Positions 39,663-51,015 of a stretch of DNA of 64,000 bases are shown piece after piece (the stretch's first letter is position 1; each line of letters opens with the position of its first letter). The translations under genes were made by a program, and so were the position numbers. The notes beneath the pieces are model-generated. The model was not told where the DNA came from and searched no databases. It was given only the letters and a program-made list of their open reading frames with translations. The DNA is from Simplicispira hankyongi (lineage in GTDB: Bacteria > Pseudomonadota > Gammaproteobacteria > Burkholderiales > Burkholderiaceae_C), in NCBI RefSeq assembly GCF_003570885.1, contig NZ_QXJC01000003.1:1-64000 (forward strand). The letters are read 5' to 3'.

Positions 39663-41351
39663 CTACGACCAGAGCACCTTCTTGCGCGAGGTTTCCCATT
39701 CTTCAAATTTCGCGGCGTACAGGTCTTCGATACGGTTGCGCTTGACCTTGAAGGTGGGCGTGATGATGTCGTTCTCCACCGTCCAGGGCGTGCGGCTGAC
39801 CACCAGGCACTGCAATTGCTCGTGCGGGTCCAGCGTGGCGTTCACCTTCGCCAGATGCTGCGCCAGCGAATGCTCGAGTGCCTTGCGCCCCTCGGCCGAT
39901 TGGGCCTCTGCGGCGGCGTCGGCGTTCAGCATCAAAATGCCCAGCGGCTGGCCCAGGTTGGCGCCAGTGACCACGCAGGCCTCGATGGCCGGGTGGTCAC
40001 CCAGCTTGTCTTCAATCGGCGCGGGCGCGACATACTTGCCCTTGCCGGTCTTGAACAAATCCTTCACGCGGCCGGTGATGTGCAAGCACTTGTCAGAATC
40101 GATGCGGCCCTTGTCGCCGGTGCGCAGCCAGCCGTCGTGCGTGAAGGCATCGCGCGTCTGCTCGGGGGCCTTGTAGTAGCCCTGCATCACCGCCGGGCTC
40201 TTCATCTGGATTTCGCCCGTTTCGGGGTCGATGCGGTCTTGCACACCCTCGTAGGCCGGGCCAACGCTGCCCTGCTGGTTCTTGCCCGGCACGGTGATGT
40301 GCGAGACGGCGAGGTTTTCCGTCATGCCGTAGCCTTCATTGATGGCGATGCCCAGCTTGCTGTACCACTGCAGCAGCGCCAGCGGCATGGGCGCGGCGCC
40401 ACCGGCGCAGATGCGTGCCTGGTCCAGGCCCAGCGTCTTTTGAATCTTGCGCCGCACCAGGCCCCCGATGAGCGGCAGGCCGAGCAGGCGCTGGAGCTTG
40501 GGCTCAGGCATTTTGTGCTGAATGGCCTGCTGGAACTTGACCCACAGGCGCGGCACCGAGAAAAAGATGGTGGGCCGGGCGCGCTGCATGTCGGTGGTGA
40601 AAGTGTCGAGCGAGTCGGCAAAGAACACGTGCATGCCGGTGCGCAGCCAGCCGTGCTCCACCAGCACACGCTCGACCACGTGGGCCAAAGGCAGATAGGA
40701 CAGCATGCGGTCGTCCTTGCCCATGGGCAGGCGGCGGATCCCGGCGTCCAGCGCCCAGGCGAAGTTGTGGAAGCTGTGCATCACGCCCTTTGGCATGCCC
40801 GTGGTGCCCGAGGTGTAGATCAGTGTGGCCAGATCATCGCCACCCCGCACCGGCTGGCCAGCAAGCGGCTTGGCAGCCTTGCACAGCGTGTCCCACAGCG
40901 GGTAGGCCTTGCGCGCGGACTCGGGCGAGAGGGCGTAACTGATGCAAGTCATGTCCGCTGGCACGCCGGGTGCCATGGCCTCCCAGCCGTCAAGCTTGCC
41001 GATGAAGCAGGCGCGCGCCTCGCTGTGCTTGAGGATGTGCGCAATGGTCTCGGGCGCCAGCGTGGGGTAGAGCGGCACCGAAACGCCGCCCACCATCCAG
41101 ATGGCCAGATCGCTCATCAGCCACCAGGCACAGTTCTTGGACAGGATGGCCACCTTGTCACCAGGCTGGATGCCAATCGACTGGAGATGCCCTGCCATGC
41201 AGCGCACTTGCGCGGCCAGTTCGCCCCAGCTGAAGTCCCTCACCGTGCCGTCGCCCATCGGCTGGGTCAAGGCGACCCTTGTGGGCGCCTCGCTTTCCCA
41301 GGCGTACAGGCGCTGCAGGGCGAGCAGCTCAGGGGCAATCTTGGTCGTCAT
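39663..41351 (-). CDS. AMP-dependent synthetase / long-chain acyl-CoA ligase
   Basis: A 562-residue ANL-superfamily ligase. It activates a carboxylic acid as acyl-AMP and transfers it to CoA. The P-loop-like motif IYTSGTTGMPKGVMHS (about 178-193) binds ATP. NEGYGMTENLAVSH (about 345) is the A5 motif, DGWLRTGDKGRID (about 420) the A7 motif and ITGRVKDLFKTGKGKYV (about 437-453) the hinge with its Lys. Features resemble the ACSBG/FAA1-type long-chain ligases. It is a single gene, flanked by a dispersed repeat downstream and the cox cluster upstream. The exact acyl chain is unknown. Confidence 0.9.
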   Translation of the reverse strand: MTTKIAPELLALQRLYAWESEAPTRVALTQPMGDGTVRDFSWGELAAQVRCMAGHLQSIGIQPGDKVAILSKNCAWWLMSDLAIWMVGGVSVPLYPTLAPETIAHILKHSEARACFIGKLDGWEAMAPGVPADMTCISYALSPESARKAYPLWDTLCKAAKPLAGQPVRGGDDLATLIYTSGTTGMPKGVMHSFHNFAWALDAGIRRLPMGKDDRMLSYLPLAHVVERVLVEHGWLRTGMHVFFADSLDTFTTDMQRARPTIFFSVPRLWVKFQQAIQHKMPEPKLQRLLGLPLIGGLVRRKIQKTLGLDQARICAGGAAPMPLALLQWYSKLGIAINEGYGMTENLAVSHITVPGKNQQGSVGPAYEGVQDRIDPETGEIQMKSPAVMQGYYKAPEQTRDAFTHDGWLRTGDKGRIDSDKCLHITGRVKDLFKTGKGKYVAPAPIEDKLGDHPAIEACVVTGANLGQPLGILMLNADAAAEAQSAEGRKALEHSLAQHLAKVNATLDPHEQLQCLVVSRTPWTVENDIITPTFKVKRNRIEDLYAAKFEEWETSRKKVLWS

Positions 41352-41493
41352 CGGGTCCTCCCACGGTGGTTATTACACCAGTGTAGGAGCCCCTACGGGG
41401 GCGGAGCGTGGGGAAAGACCCTCGGATAGAGTGGTATGCCTAGCCCAATGGGCGCCCCCCATTACCGCTTTCCGAGGGCGCCGGCGGCTCCGG

Positions 41494-42519
41494 TCAGGGC
41501 AAGCGCTCGTGCACCTGCTTGGCCTCCCCCACCCCCATGTCGCGCGGCAGGACCACGCCGTTCTTCACCGCCAGCACCTCGGCCATGACGCTTACGGCAA
41601 TCTCGGGAGGCGTCTTGCTGCCGATGTAGATGCCGATCGGTCCGCGCAGGCGCGCCAGGCTCTCGTCCGTCTGGTCGAAGTGTGTTTTCAGGCGCTCGCG
41701 CCGCGCCGCGTTGTTGCGCCGCGAGCCGATGCCGCCGACGTAGAAGGCCTCGGTATCCAGCGCCTGCAAGAGCGCCAGATCGTCGAGCTTGGGGTCGTGC
41801 GTGAGCGCCACCACGCAGGTGCGCCGGTCCGGGCGCATGGCGCTGACCACGTCGTCCGGCATGTCGCTGACCACGCGGGCGCCGGCCACGCTCCAGCTGC
41901 TGCGGTATTCCTCGCGCGGGTCGCACACGGTGACGGCAAAGCCGGAGAACAGCGCCATGGTGGCAAGGTATTCCGACATCTGGCCCGCGCCGATGATGAG
42001 CATGCGGTACTCGGGGCCAAAGGTGTTGACCACCCGCTCGGCGTCGACCACCAAGGTGGCGGGCGTGGCGGCCGGGCCCTGCACGACCGCGCCATCCTGC
42101 AAGCGCACGCTGCGCTGCATCAGCTTGCCGGCTTCCAGCGCGGACAGCAGCTCGGCCAAGGCCCCGGCGTCGGGGTCGAACTCAATCAGCAGTTCCAGCG
42201 TGCCGCCGCAGGGCAGGCCAAAGCGGTGCGCTTCGTCCGCCGTGACACCGTACTTGGCGAACACCGGCGGGCCGGACACCAGCGCCGCGTCGTCCCCCTC
42301 GCCCGCCCAGGCACGGGTGTAGCGGGCCATCAGGTCGTCCTCGATGCAGCCGCCCGAGACCGAGCCCACCACGGCGCCGCTCTCGCACAGCGCCATGATC
42401 GAGCCCTCGGGGCGGGGGGACGACCCCCAGGTGCGCACCACCGTGGCGAGCAGCGCCCGCTGGCCGGTACTGCGCCAGTGGCCCAGCGCGCGCAATACGG
42501 TGACATCGAGATTGTCCAT
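41494..42519 (-). CDS. XdhC/CoxI-family molybdenum hydroxylase maturation factor
   Basis: A 341-residue XdhC-family protein. Start at 42519 (MDNLDVTVLRAL). The N-terminal XdhC/CoxI domain has VVRTWGSSPRPEGSIMAL and SVSGGCIEDDL. The Rossmann domain has LIIGAGQMSEYLATMA (about 168-183) and YVGGIGSRRNNAARRERL (about 262). Family members bind molybdenum cofactor and help sulfurate and insert it into xanthine-dehydrogenase-type enzymes. Last gene of the minus-strand cox-like cluster, 8 bp after coxG. It corresponds to coxF/coxI in CODH operons. Confidence 0.9.
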   Translation of the reverse strand: MDNLDVTVLRALGHWRSTGQRALLATVVRTWGSSPRPEGSIMALCESGAVVGSVSGGCIEDDLMARYTRAWAGEGDDAALVSGPPVFAKYGVTADEAHRFGLPCGGTLELLIEFDPDAGALAELLSALEAGKLMQRSVRLQDGAVVQGPAATPATLVVDAERVVNTFGPEYRMLIIGAGQMSEYLATMALFSGFAVTVCDPREEYRSSWSVAGARVVSDMPDDVVSAMRPDRRTCVVALTHDPKLDDLALLQALDTEAFYVGGIGSRRNNAARRERLKTHFDQTDESLARLRGPIGIYIGSKTPPEIAVSVMAEVLAVKNGVVLPRDMGVGEAKQVHERLP

Positions 42520-42527
42520 GTCCCACC

Positions 42528-43187
42528 TCAGCTCAGGTAAATCGCCACCGCCACCAGCGCCGCGGCAATCGCACCCCAGACCCACATCGGAATGCCGCCC
42601 GAGGGCGCCGCCCCCGCGCGTTCCGACGCATCAGCACCAGGCCGGGAATCGAGCAGGACCGTGGCGGCGCCTTCCCGTGCCTCGGCGTCCATCGGCTCGG
42701 TATCGGCCGGCGGCTCGGCACGCGGGTGGCGGCGGCGCAATTGCTCATCAAAGCGGCGAAAAAAGTCTTCGGCCATGCCTTTGGCGGCGCCGTCGATCAG
42801 GCGCTGGCCCAGTTGGGCGATCTTGCCGCCGACGGTGGCGTGCACGGTGTAATGCAGCTCGCAGCAGGGCTGGCCGAGGGCATCGTCCGCCACGGCTTCC
42901 AGCCGTACCTGCGCCTGGCCTTTGCCAAAGCCGGCCACGCCGCCCTGGCCGTCAAAGGCAAGCTGGTAGCTCGTGGGCGGGACAATATCGCTGAGCGCGA
43001 GCTTGCCACTGAACTTGGCCGAGACCGGGCCGATCTTGAGCGCCATGCCGACGGTGTACTGCCCCTCCCCAGTGGCTTCGAGCTTGTCGCAGCCCGGGAT
43101 GCACAACTTGAGCATTTCCGGGTCATTGAGCGCGTCCCAGGCCTGTTGCTGGCTGGCGGGAAGCGCCCGGCTGGCTTGCATTTCCAT
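42528..43187 (-). CDS. coxG: CoxG-family (SRPBCC) protein, copy 1
   Basis: A 219-residue protein. An SRPBCC/START-like domain (about 1-150: WDALNDPEMLKLCIPGCDKLE, GGVAGFGKGQAQVRL) is followed by FFRRFDEQLRRRHPRA, an acidic linker and a C-terminal hydrophobic helix (MWVWGAIAAALVAVAIYLS). In CO dehydrogenase systems CoxG anchors the enzyme to the membrane, and the tail anchor here fits. A close paralogue lies at 51016. Confidence 0.9.
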   Translation of the reverse strand: MEMQASRALPASQQQAWDALNDPEMLKLCIPGCDKLEATGEGQYTVGMALKIGPVSAKFSGKLALSDIVPPTSYQLAFDGQGGVAGFGKGQAQVRLEAVADDALGQPCCELHYTVHATVGGKIAQLGQRLIDGAAKGMAEDFFRRFDEQLRRRHPRAEPPADTEPMDAEAREGAATVLLDSRPGADASERAGAAPSGGIPMWVWGAIAAALVAVAIYLS

Positions 43188-43211
43188 AGGAAGTTCTCCT
43201 CGTCGTTCGGG

Positions 43212-44816
43212 TTATCGGGTGCGCGCGGGCGCACGCAGCACCTGCGCCAGGCTGCTGGCGAGCTGCTGCAAGCTTTGCAGGTTGTGCACCGCGAGCATGG
43301 CGTCAGCCGCGCGGTGCAGTTCGGCTGCGCCGCGCGCGCTGGGCTCGTAGCCACCAAAGCGCAGCAGCGGGTTGAGCCACAGCAATCGCGCGCAGTGGCG
43401 CCGCAGCCAGGCCAGTTCCTGTGCCAGCACGGCAGGCTCGCCCGTGTCGAGCCCATCGCTGACCAGCAGCACCAGCGTGCGCCGACCCACCAGGCGCCGG
43501 GCGTGCCGGGTGCGCAGCTGCGCCAGCGACTCGGCCAGGCGCGTGCCGCCGGCAAAATCGGGGATGGCGGCGCTGGCCCGCTCCAGCATGGTGTCCGGGT
43601 CCTGGTGGCGAAAGGCGGGCGTGAGGTCGGTCAGCGTGGTGCCAAAGGCAAACACGTCGCGCCTGCCTCCCCTATTTGCTGCTCCGCTGCCGGGGGCCGT
43701 GGCGGCATGCAAGAACGCCAGCAGCAGGCGTGCGTAGCGCTCCATGGAGCCCGAGACGTCGAGCAGCACCAAGAGCGGCAGCGGCTGGCTTTGGCGCGCC
43801 AGGCGCGGCACCTGCACCAGCTCGCCGCCCGTGCGCATCGCGCGCTGCAGGGCCAATGGCCAGTCGGCGCGCGCGCCATGCGGGCCAGGCCGGGTGCGGC
43901 GCGCCGCGTAGCGCGGCAGAGGCAGTGGCACGCGCTGGGCCAGGCGCTGCACCAACCGGTATTCGCTGGCGGAAAGCTGGTTGAAATCGGCCGCGTGCAG
44001 GCGTTCGCGCTCGCTTGCCGTCATGGCAGCGTCGAAATCAATTTTTTCCTCTTCAGGCTCTGTGGGCGCACGGGCCGCCCGCACGGGCGCAAGCGCTTCA
44101 GCCACCCGCGGGCGGCGCTTTACCGGTTCGGCGTGGCTTTCCGCGATAGGCAGCATCTGCGCCAACAATTTTTGCGCGACGTTGGGGTTGCGAAAGTAGG
44201 TCGCAAAGAGTTCGCGAAACACCAGCAGGTCTTGCTCACGGGCGACCAGCACGGTCTCCAGCGCGGCGCACAGGTCGGCCCGCGCCAAGCCGACGAGCAG
44301 GGCGGCCTCTTGCGCCAGTGCCATGCGGGCAGCGTCCACCGGGACACCGGCGCGGCGCAGGGCCCGGCCAAAGCCGGTGAGGTTGTCGGCCAACTTGCCA
44401 CGCCGCGCGTCGCCCAACTGGCTGTATGTGGCCCCCACGCTCCCCGCTGCGCGTGGTTCGCTGCCCCCCGAGGGGGCGCGATTCGCCTTGGGGCGGCCCG
44501 GCGGCGAATCGGTAGCCCCCACGCTCCCCGCTGCGCGTGGTTCGCTGCCCCCCGAGGGGGCGCGATTCGCCTTGGGGCGGCCCGGCGGCGAATCGGTAGC
44601 CCCCACGCTCCCCGCTGCGCGTGGTTCGCTGCCCCCCGAGGGGGCGCGATTCGCCTTGGGGCGGCCCGGCGGCGAATCGGTAGCCCCCACGCTCCCCGCT
44701 GCGCGTGGTTCGCTGCCCCCCGAGGGGGCGCGATTCGCCTTCGGAAGCGCGCCCGGCGGCGAATCGGTAGCCCCCACGCTCCCCGCGTACTGCGTGTGCA
44801 CGTTAGCTCTCCGCAT
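43212..44816 (-). CDS. coxE: CoxE-like VWA-domain protein with repeat-expanded N-terminus
   Basis: A 534-residue frame. From about residue 140 it is a normal CoxE: KLADNLTGFGRALRRAGVPVD, then LPLLVLLDVSGSMERYARLLL (MIDAS DxSxS, about 353), GGTRLAESL and VSDGLDTG. CoxE works with the MoxR ATPase CoxD to mature the molybdenum hydroxylase active site. Residues about 10-135 are four copies of a 28-residue repeat (GSVGATDSPPGRPKANRAPS ...) encoded by 84-bp tandem repeats. ATG 44816 overlaps the coxD stop by 14 bp and is the only ATG in this stretch. A GTG near 44438 would bypass the repeats, so the true start is uncertain. Confidence 0.8.
   Translation of the reverse strand: MRRANVHTQYAGSVGATDSPPGALPKANRAPSGGSEPRAAGSVGATDSPPGRPKANRAPSGGSEPRAAGSVGATDSPPGRPKANRAPSGGSEPRAAGSVGATDSPPGRPKANRAPSGGSEPRAAGSVGATYSQLGDARRGKLADNLTGFGRALRRAGVPVDAARMALAQEAALLVGLARADLCAALETVLVAREQDLLVFRELFATYFRNPNVAQKLLAQMLPIAESHAEPVKRRPRVAEALAPVRAARAPTEPEEEKIDFDAAMTASERERLHAADFNQLSASEYRLVQRLAQRVPLPLPRYAARRTRPGPHGARADWPLALQRAMRTGGELVQVPRLARQSQPLPLLVLLDVSGSMERYARLLLAFLHAATAPGSGAANRGGRRDVFAFGTTLTDLTPAFRHQDPDTMLERASAAIPDFAGGTRLAESLAQLRTRHARRLVGRRTLVLLVSDGLDTGEPAVLAQELAWLRRHCARLLWLNPLLRFGGYEPSARGAAELHRAADAMLAVHNLQSLQQLASSLAQVLRAPARTR
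44428..44786. repeat. 84-bp tandem repeat array within coxE
   Basis: Copies at 44428-44511, 44512-44595 and 44596-44679 are almost identical. A fourth from 44680 carries a 3-bp longer variant (CTTCGGAAGCGCGCCC), and a partial fifth follows. Each copy contains GCCCCC-CGA-GGGGGC, a stable hairpin, and GCGCGATTCGCC. The period is a multiple of 3, so the coxE frame stays open. The repeats are contiguous without spacers, so they are not CRISPR. Confidence 0.95.
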
Positions 44817-45729
44817 CGCTGGGGGTGAGCAACTCCGCCGCCATGTCCTGCGTCAGCGCTGCGACATCTTCACGCTGCTTGAACAGGATGCCGGCGGTGT
44901 CCTGCACCACTTCCGGATCGACCACCAGGGTATCAAGCGCCACCAGGGCCTTGGCCCATTCCACCGCCTCGGCGATGCCGGGGGCGCGCTGGAAGGCATT
45001 GGCAAAGGGCTGGCTGCGCAGACGCGCCACGAAATCGGCCACCTGCTCCGACAGGGCACTGCTGGCGCCGGGCACCTGCGAGCGGACGATGGCCAGTTCG
45101 CGCTCGCGGTCGGGGTAGTCGAGCCAGTGGTACAGGCAGCGGCGCTTGACGGCGTCGTGCAGGTCGCGCGTGCGGTTGCTGGTGAGCAGGGTGACGGGTG
45201 GCACTGCGGCGCGCACCGTGCCGAGTTCAGGGATGCTGACCTGGTACTCGCCCAGGTATTCGAGCAAGAACGCCTCGAAGGGCTCGTCGGCGCGGTCAAT
45301 TTCGTCCACCAGCAGCAGCGCGCCCGGCGCCGGTGTGCGCAGGGCTTGCAGGAGCGGCCGGCTGACGAGGTAGCGCTCCTGGTAAATCTCGCGCTCAATA
45401 TGTGCCGTGTCCAGCCCACCCTGGGCTTCCGCAGCACGCATGTGCAAGAGCTGCGCGCTGTAGTTCCATTCGTACAAGGCTTCGCGCTGCTCCAGCCCGT
45501 CGTAGCACTGCAGGCGGATCAGCGGCCGCCCCAGCGCGCGCGCCAGGGCCTGGGCCAGCGCCGTCTTGCCGACGCCCGGCTCGCCTTCGAGCAGCAGCGG
45601 GCGCTGCAGTTTGAGCGCGAGCCAGGCCGCCGTGGCGAGGCGCCGGTCGGCGAAATAGCCTTCGGCTTGGAGCGCCTGGGCCAGCGCGTCGATGGACGCA
45701 GGCGCGAGAACCTGCGGGTCTGCGTTCAT
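44803..45729 (-). CDS. coxD: MoxR-family AAA+ ATPase, CoxD-like
   Basis: A 308-residue MoxR ATPase. Walker A LEGEPGVGKTALAQAL (about 48-63), Walker B GALLLVDEIDRADEPFEAFLLE (about 140), sensor 1 LLTSNRTRDL and RRCLYHWLDYP follow the family. In Oligotropha/Afipia CoxD unfolds or remodels the apo hydroxylase so that the [CuSMoO2] cluster can form. Here it likely does the equivalent for the neighbouring CoxL-like enzyme, with the CoxE VWA partner whose start overlaps its stop. Confidence 0.92.
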   Translation of the reverse strand: MNADPQVLAPASIDALAQALQAEGYFADRRLATAAWLALKLQRPLLLEGEPGVGKTALAQALARALGRPLIRLQCYDGLEQREALYEWNYSAQLLHMRAAEAQGGLDTAHIEREIYQERYLVSRPLLQALRTPAPGALLLVDEIDRADEPFEAFLLEYLGEYQVSIPELGTVRAAVPPVTLLTSNRTRDLHDAVKRRCLYHWLDYPDRERELAIVRSQVPGASSALSEQVADFVARLRSQPFANAFQRAPGIAEAVEWAKALVALDTLVVDPEVVQDTAGILFKQREDVAALTQDMAAELLTPSDAES

Positions 45730-45800
45730 TTGCTATTGTTTAAATAGCTGCAAGCGCTTACCCAATAAGCGTTAGAGCCATATTTTCCTTGGAATTTCAA
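45730..45800 (-). repeat. Dispersed short repeat, copy 7
   Basis: TTGTTTAAATAGCTGCAAGC ... CAATAAGCGTTAGAGCCATATTTT fills the 84-bp gap between coxM and coxD. It is a full-length family member and sits within the cox operon. Confidence 0.85.
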
Positions 45801-45813
45801 GCGGAGGCAGGCG

Positions 45814-46605
45814 TCAACCCAGCATCTGCGCCACGGCGCGCTGCGTGAGCACGCTGATGAGCTGCGCGCGGTACACCGGGCTGGCGTGGATGTCGCTGCC
45901 CAGGTCCGCAGCGTCCACCTTCACTGCCGCTGCCGAGGCTGCGGTGAAGCTCTGGTTCAGCGCGGCTTCCAGCGCACTTTGGCGGAACACGCTGCTGGCC
46001 GCGCCCGTAACGGCCACGCGCACACCGCTGGCGGTCTGGGCCACGAACACGCCCACCAAGGCAAAGCGCGAGGCGCCCTGGCGAAACTTCTGGTACGAGG
46101 CCTTGCGCGGAATGGGGAAGCGCACCGCTGTGATCAGCTCGCCCTCTTGCAGCGCCGTGGTGTACATGCCAACGAAGAAATCATCGGCCGCGATTTCCCT
46201 TTGGTTGGTGACGATGGTGGCGCCCAGCGCCAGCGCAGCGCTTGGGTAGCAGGCGGCAGGGTCGTTGTTGGCGAGCGAGCCGCCCAGCGTGCCGCGGGCG
46301 CGCACCTGGCGGTCGCCAATATGGTCCGCCAGATCGGCCAGCGCGGGGATGGCCGCGCGCACTTCGGCGCTGTCGGCGACTTGCTGGTGGCGGGTCATGG
46401 CGCCGATCACCATGTGCTCGCCCTCCTTGCGGATGCCGGCCAGCTCGGGGATGCGGCCCAGGTCCACCAGTTGGCCCGGATCGGCCAGGCGCAGGCGCAG
46501 CGAGGGCAGCAGGCTTTGCCCACCGGCAATCGGGCGCGCGCCGGCGGCGGCCTGCGCGGCAGCAGCGGCGGTCGAGGTGGGCGCTTCGTAGGTGAATGCG
46601 TACAT
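45814..46605 (-). CDS. coxM: FAD-binding subunit of molybdenum hydroxylase (CoxM-like)
   Basis: A 263-residue medium subunit that carries FAD between the Fe-S subunit and the final acceptor. Start at 46605 (MYAFTYEAPTS). The FAD-binding motifs are ARPIAGGQSLLPSLRLRLA (about 23-41) and the TLGGSLANNDPAACYPSA region (about 108-125). The C-terminal CO_deh_flav_C domain follows. It is a little shorter than form I CoxM. Downstream of coxL in the transcript, giving the S-L-M order of form II clusters. Confidence 0.93.
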   Translation of the reverse strand: MYAFTYEAPTSTAAAAAQAAAGARPIAGGQSLLPSLRLRLADPGQLVDLGRIPELAGIRKEGEHMVIGAMTRHQQVADSAEVRAAIPALADLADHIGDRQVRARGTLGGSLANNDPAACYPSAALALGATIVTNQREIAADDFFVGMYTTALQEGELITAVRFPIPRKASYQKFRQGASRFALVGVFVAQTASGVRVAVTGAASSVFRQSALEAALNQSFTAASAAAVKVDAADLGSDIHASPVYRAQLISVLTQRAVAQMLG

Positions 46606-46669
46606 ATCGGTCTCCTGTTAGTTTTCCTGTTGCGGCTGTAGAAGCTCGCAAGCCGTGGAACACGCGCGG

Positions 46670-46760
46670 GGCACGCCAGCGGCCGCCGCGCAAGGGCCGC
46701 CCCGCCGCGCTGGCGGCGTCCCCCTAGAGGGGGAAGGCGCGAAGCGACTCAGGGGGTATT
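46670..46760. repeat. GC-rich hairpin repeat between coxL and coxM
   Basis: TCCCCC-TAGA-GGGGGA (46719-46734) forms a 6-bp stem and is followed by AAGGCGCGAAGCGACTCAGG. The surrounding GCGCTGGCGGCGTC context is a typical Comamonadaceae intergenic hairpin, and its CCCCC/GGGGG stem resembles that in the coxE tandem repeats. It lies inside the operon and may tune relative expression of coxL and coxM. Confidence 0.6.
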
Positions 46761-49148
<2,388 letters not shown>

Positions 49149-49171
49149 GGCTTGTGTCTCCTTCGTTGGTC

Positions 49172-49648
<477 letters not shown>

Positions 49649-49816
49649 CGGGCTGTCTCCTGGTGGGGATTGGCTGGAAAAGAGCAATTGCCATCTTCTG
49701 CCCCCCACCTGGGCCGGTGGCTAGGGACAACCCTGAACCCGGCTGGGCCGCTTGGCGATATTCTCAATTTGAAACATGCTGCACCGCAGCGTGCGTCCAC
49801 TTTCCTTGGCGCCACC

Positions 49817-50917
49817 GTGACCACCGTCTCTTCCCATACGCCAGACCGCAGCGCCTCTATCGCGCAGGCACGCCATGCCCTGCTGGTGCAAGGCCTGGGG
49901 GTGCCCCCGACAGGCATGGAGCCCTGGATCGTGCGCTCCTGGCGGCGCTGTTTGCAGGCGGGTCGCTCGCCGCAACATCCGCTGGCATTTGACGGCGTCA
50001 GCGCCGCCGCATTGCGCCGCGACCACGACGAGCATGCAAGCCTGCTGCGCGCTGCCCGGCCGGTGCTGGAGCATCTCACCCATGCCACCGGCGGCATGGG
50101 CTATTTCACCCTGCTGACCAATGCGCGCGGTGTGGTGCTGGACGTTACCGGCCCGGTGGACCACCACGACCCGCGCGCCCACGCCATTGGCCGCCGCGGT
50201 ATTGATCTGTCGGAGGCAAGCGTGGGCACCGCTGCCATCGGTGCCGCATTGACCGAGTTACACCCGGTCTGGCTGCACCGTGGCGAGCATTTTTTCGACG
50301 CCAATGGCAGCTACAGTTGCGCCGGTGCACCGCTGTTCGACCCACAGGGTCGCTGCGTGGGCATGCTCGATCTGACGGGTGTCGACGTCCCCGAACGGCC
50401 CGAGCTGCGGCATGTGCTCGCCCGCTCGGCACGCGCACTGGAAGACGCCTTGCTGCGCCAGCAGCCCTATGCACTGCTGCTGCGCGTCAACTGGCCCGGC
50501 GCCCAACTGGGCAGCGAAGCCGACGGCCTGATGGCCCTCGACGCCGACGGCTACCTGCTGGGCTGCAACAGTGCGGCACGCCAACTCATGCCCATGCCGC
50601 AGCAATTGCCTGGCACGTGCCTGCACTGCAGCGACTTGCTGGCACTCGACTGGCCGCGCCTGTTTGACGCATCCACCCGCGGCCAGCGTGTGGACCTGCC
50701 ACTGTGGTCGGGCCTGCGTTTGCAGGCCATGGCGGTGCGCCAGAGCGCGCCCGGAAGCGCGCCCGCCGCTGCCAGTGCCTCACTGCGAGAAACCGAAACC
50801 GAATGGATCCGCAGCGCGGTACGCGAGGCGCGCGGCAACGTGGCCGAGGCCGCACGCAGCCTGGGCATCAGCCGCGCCACCGTGTACCGCAAACTGGGCA
50901 CACGCAAAAACGGGTAA
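49817..50917 (+). CDS. AcoR-like regulator lacking the AAA+ domain (GAF + Fis HTH)
   Basis: A 366-residue protein. GTG 49817 is chosen; no ATG fits. The N-terminus (RHALLVQGLGVPPTGMEPWIVRSWRRCLQAG) and GAF domain (about 80-220: LTNARGVVLDVTG ... ASVGTAAIGAALTE ... HFFDANGSYSCAGAPLFDPQG) match AcoR-type sigma-54 activators. The C-terminal Fis HTH (about 320-360: VREARGNVAEAARSLGISRATVYRKLG) is present. The central AAA+ ATPase with its GAFTGA loop is missing, replaced by a PAS-like segment (ALDADGYLLGCNSAARQLM). It cannot drive sigma-54 directly. Divergent position suggests control of the cox-like operon. Confidence 0.8.
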   Translation: MTTVSSHTPDRSASIAQARHALLVQGLGVPPTGMEPWIVRSWRRCLQAGRSPQHPLAFDGVSAAALRRDHDEHASLLRAARPVLEHLTHATGGMGYFTLLTNARGVVLDVTGPVDHHDPRAHAIGRRGIDLSEASVGTAAIGAALTELHPVWLHRGEHFFDANGSYSCAGAPLFDPQGRCVGMLDLTGVDVPERPELRHVLARSARALEDALLRQQPYALLLRVNWPGAQLGSEADGLMALDADGYLLGCNSAARQLMPMPQQLPGTCLHCSDLLALDWPRLFDASTRGQRVDLPLWSGLRLQAMAVRQSAPGSAPAAASASLRETETEWIRSAVREARGNVAEAARSLGISRATVYRKLGTRKNG

Positions 50918-50950
50918 GGCACCTGGCGGGTAAAAAAATGGGTGATATTC

Positions 50951-50999
50951 GGCCATTGCGCTTATTGGATAAGCGCTATTAGCTATTATTAAAATAGCA
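50951..50999. repeat. Dispersed short repeat, copy 8
   Basis: GGCCATTGCGCTTATTGGAT AAGCGC then TATTAGCTATTATT: arms GCGCTTA and TAAGCGC form a hairpin (GCGCTTATTGGATAAGCGC) between the convergent regulator and coxG2 genes. It may act as a terminator. Confidence 0.8.
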
Positions 51000-51015
51000 A
51001 ATCTGCACCGCCGGC

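Noticed and set aside
44428-44786. Possible CRISPR array
   Set aside because: The 84-bp units are contiguous with no unique spacers and are translated in frame as part of CoxE.
49649-49816. Sigma-54 promoter between coxS and the AcoR-like regulator
   Set aside because: Only a partial GG-N10-GC match (near 49670) without the full TGGCAC/TTGCA elements, and the adjacent regulator lacks the AAA+ domain needed to activate sigma-54.
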